Assembly: GCF_900103165.1 (NCBI RefSeq)
Contig: NZ_FNKY01000001.1
Span: 992,001-1,056,000 of the forward strand
Reading direction: 5' to 3'
Origin: Nitrosospira multiformis
GTDB lineage: Bacteria > Pseudomonadota > Gammaproteobacteria > Burkholderiales > Nitrosomonadaceae
Length of the DNA: 64,000 nucleotides
The notes below the pieces were generated by a model. The model searched no databases. It was not told where the DNA came from and saw only the letters and a program-made list of their open reading frames with translations. Below, one piece after another: positions 63,950-64,000 of this stretch; position 1 is the first letter of the stretch; the number at the start of each line of letters is the position of its first letter. A program made the position numbers and the translations under genes.

Positions 63950-64000
63950 TTACCAATTGACGATATCCGCACTCTCTTCATCGCCCCCGGGTTGGCCGTC
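63950..64000 (-). CDS. C-terminal end of an upstream gene (cut by window edge)
   Basis: Only the last 16 codons are seen: DGQPGGDEESADIVNW then TAA, ending one base before the gspF start, so it would be in the same operon. Nothing can be said about the product. It could also be a chance reading. Confidence 0.35.
   Translation of the reverse strand, partial: DGQPGGDEESADIVNW

Overview
The window is a chromosomal segment of a betaproteobacterium, most likely an ammonia oxidiser of the Nitrosospira/Nitrosomonas group. The evidence is the 16S rRNA sequence (my recollection of its signature stretches, not a database search) and conserved gene orders: dapB-carA-carB-greA, rlmE-ftsH-folP-glmM, thrS-infC-rpmI-rplT-pheS-pheT-ihfA-merR, surE-pcm-nlpD-rpoS, and fur divergent from bamE. 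No phage, CRISPR array or intact transposase gene was seen.

Layout. 1-3.1 kb (minus): end of an ilvI-ilvH-ilvC operon, then fur. 3.2-25.2 kb (mostly plus): housekeeping genes for the cell envelope, pyrimidines/arginine, transcription, ribosomes and tRNA charging. 25.4-30.5 kb: a CNP1-like lipoprotein, tRNA-Pro(GGG), surE-pcm-nlpD-rpoS and a group III truncated haemoglobin. 30.5-34.9 kb (minus): an ECF42-type sigma factor gene followed by YCII/DGPF, glyoxalase-fold and DUF1579 genes. Two identical-spacing promoter motifs (TGTCGA, 17 bases, CGAC) precede genes of this set. 35-38.6 kb: a DUF2130 coiled-coil protein, Fe-type superoxide dismutase and TyrRS. 38.6-44.4 kb: one complete rRNA operon (16S, tRNA-Ile, tRNA-Ala, 23S, 5S) with promoter and terminator.

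44.5-54.8 kb (minus): a sulfate-uptake island. It holds cysT-cysW-cysA, a degenerate EAL protein, a DUF2325 protein, two sulfate-binding proteins and two AlgE-like outer-membrane porins. The second porin is broken by a frameshift at a six-base homopolymer. The island carries scars of tandem duplication: three copies of one leader/promoter region, a fossil sbp signal sequence and a fossil 3' end of the neighbouring pseudopilin gene. 55-64 kb (minus): a tightly overlapping operon for a type IV pilus/type II secretion hybrid machine (GspF, GspE, PilM/N/O/P-like, secretin, three pseudopilins).

The most notable unexplained structure is a family of small mobile repeats (MITE-like, 73-236 bp). They have CCTAAATCCGG-type ends and two copies have exact 5-base target duplications. 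They sit at or beside gene ends, in the ilvI-ilvH gap, at the pheT stop, beside the ECF sigma gene, upstream of sodB and at the cysA stop. Other points of interest are an apparent ATA start codon for infC and a near-perfect promoter plus 13-bp hairpin in front of carA.
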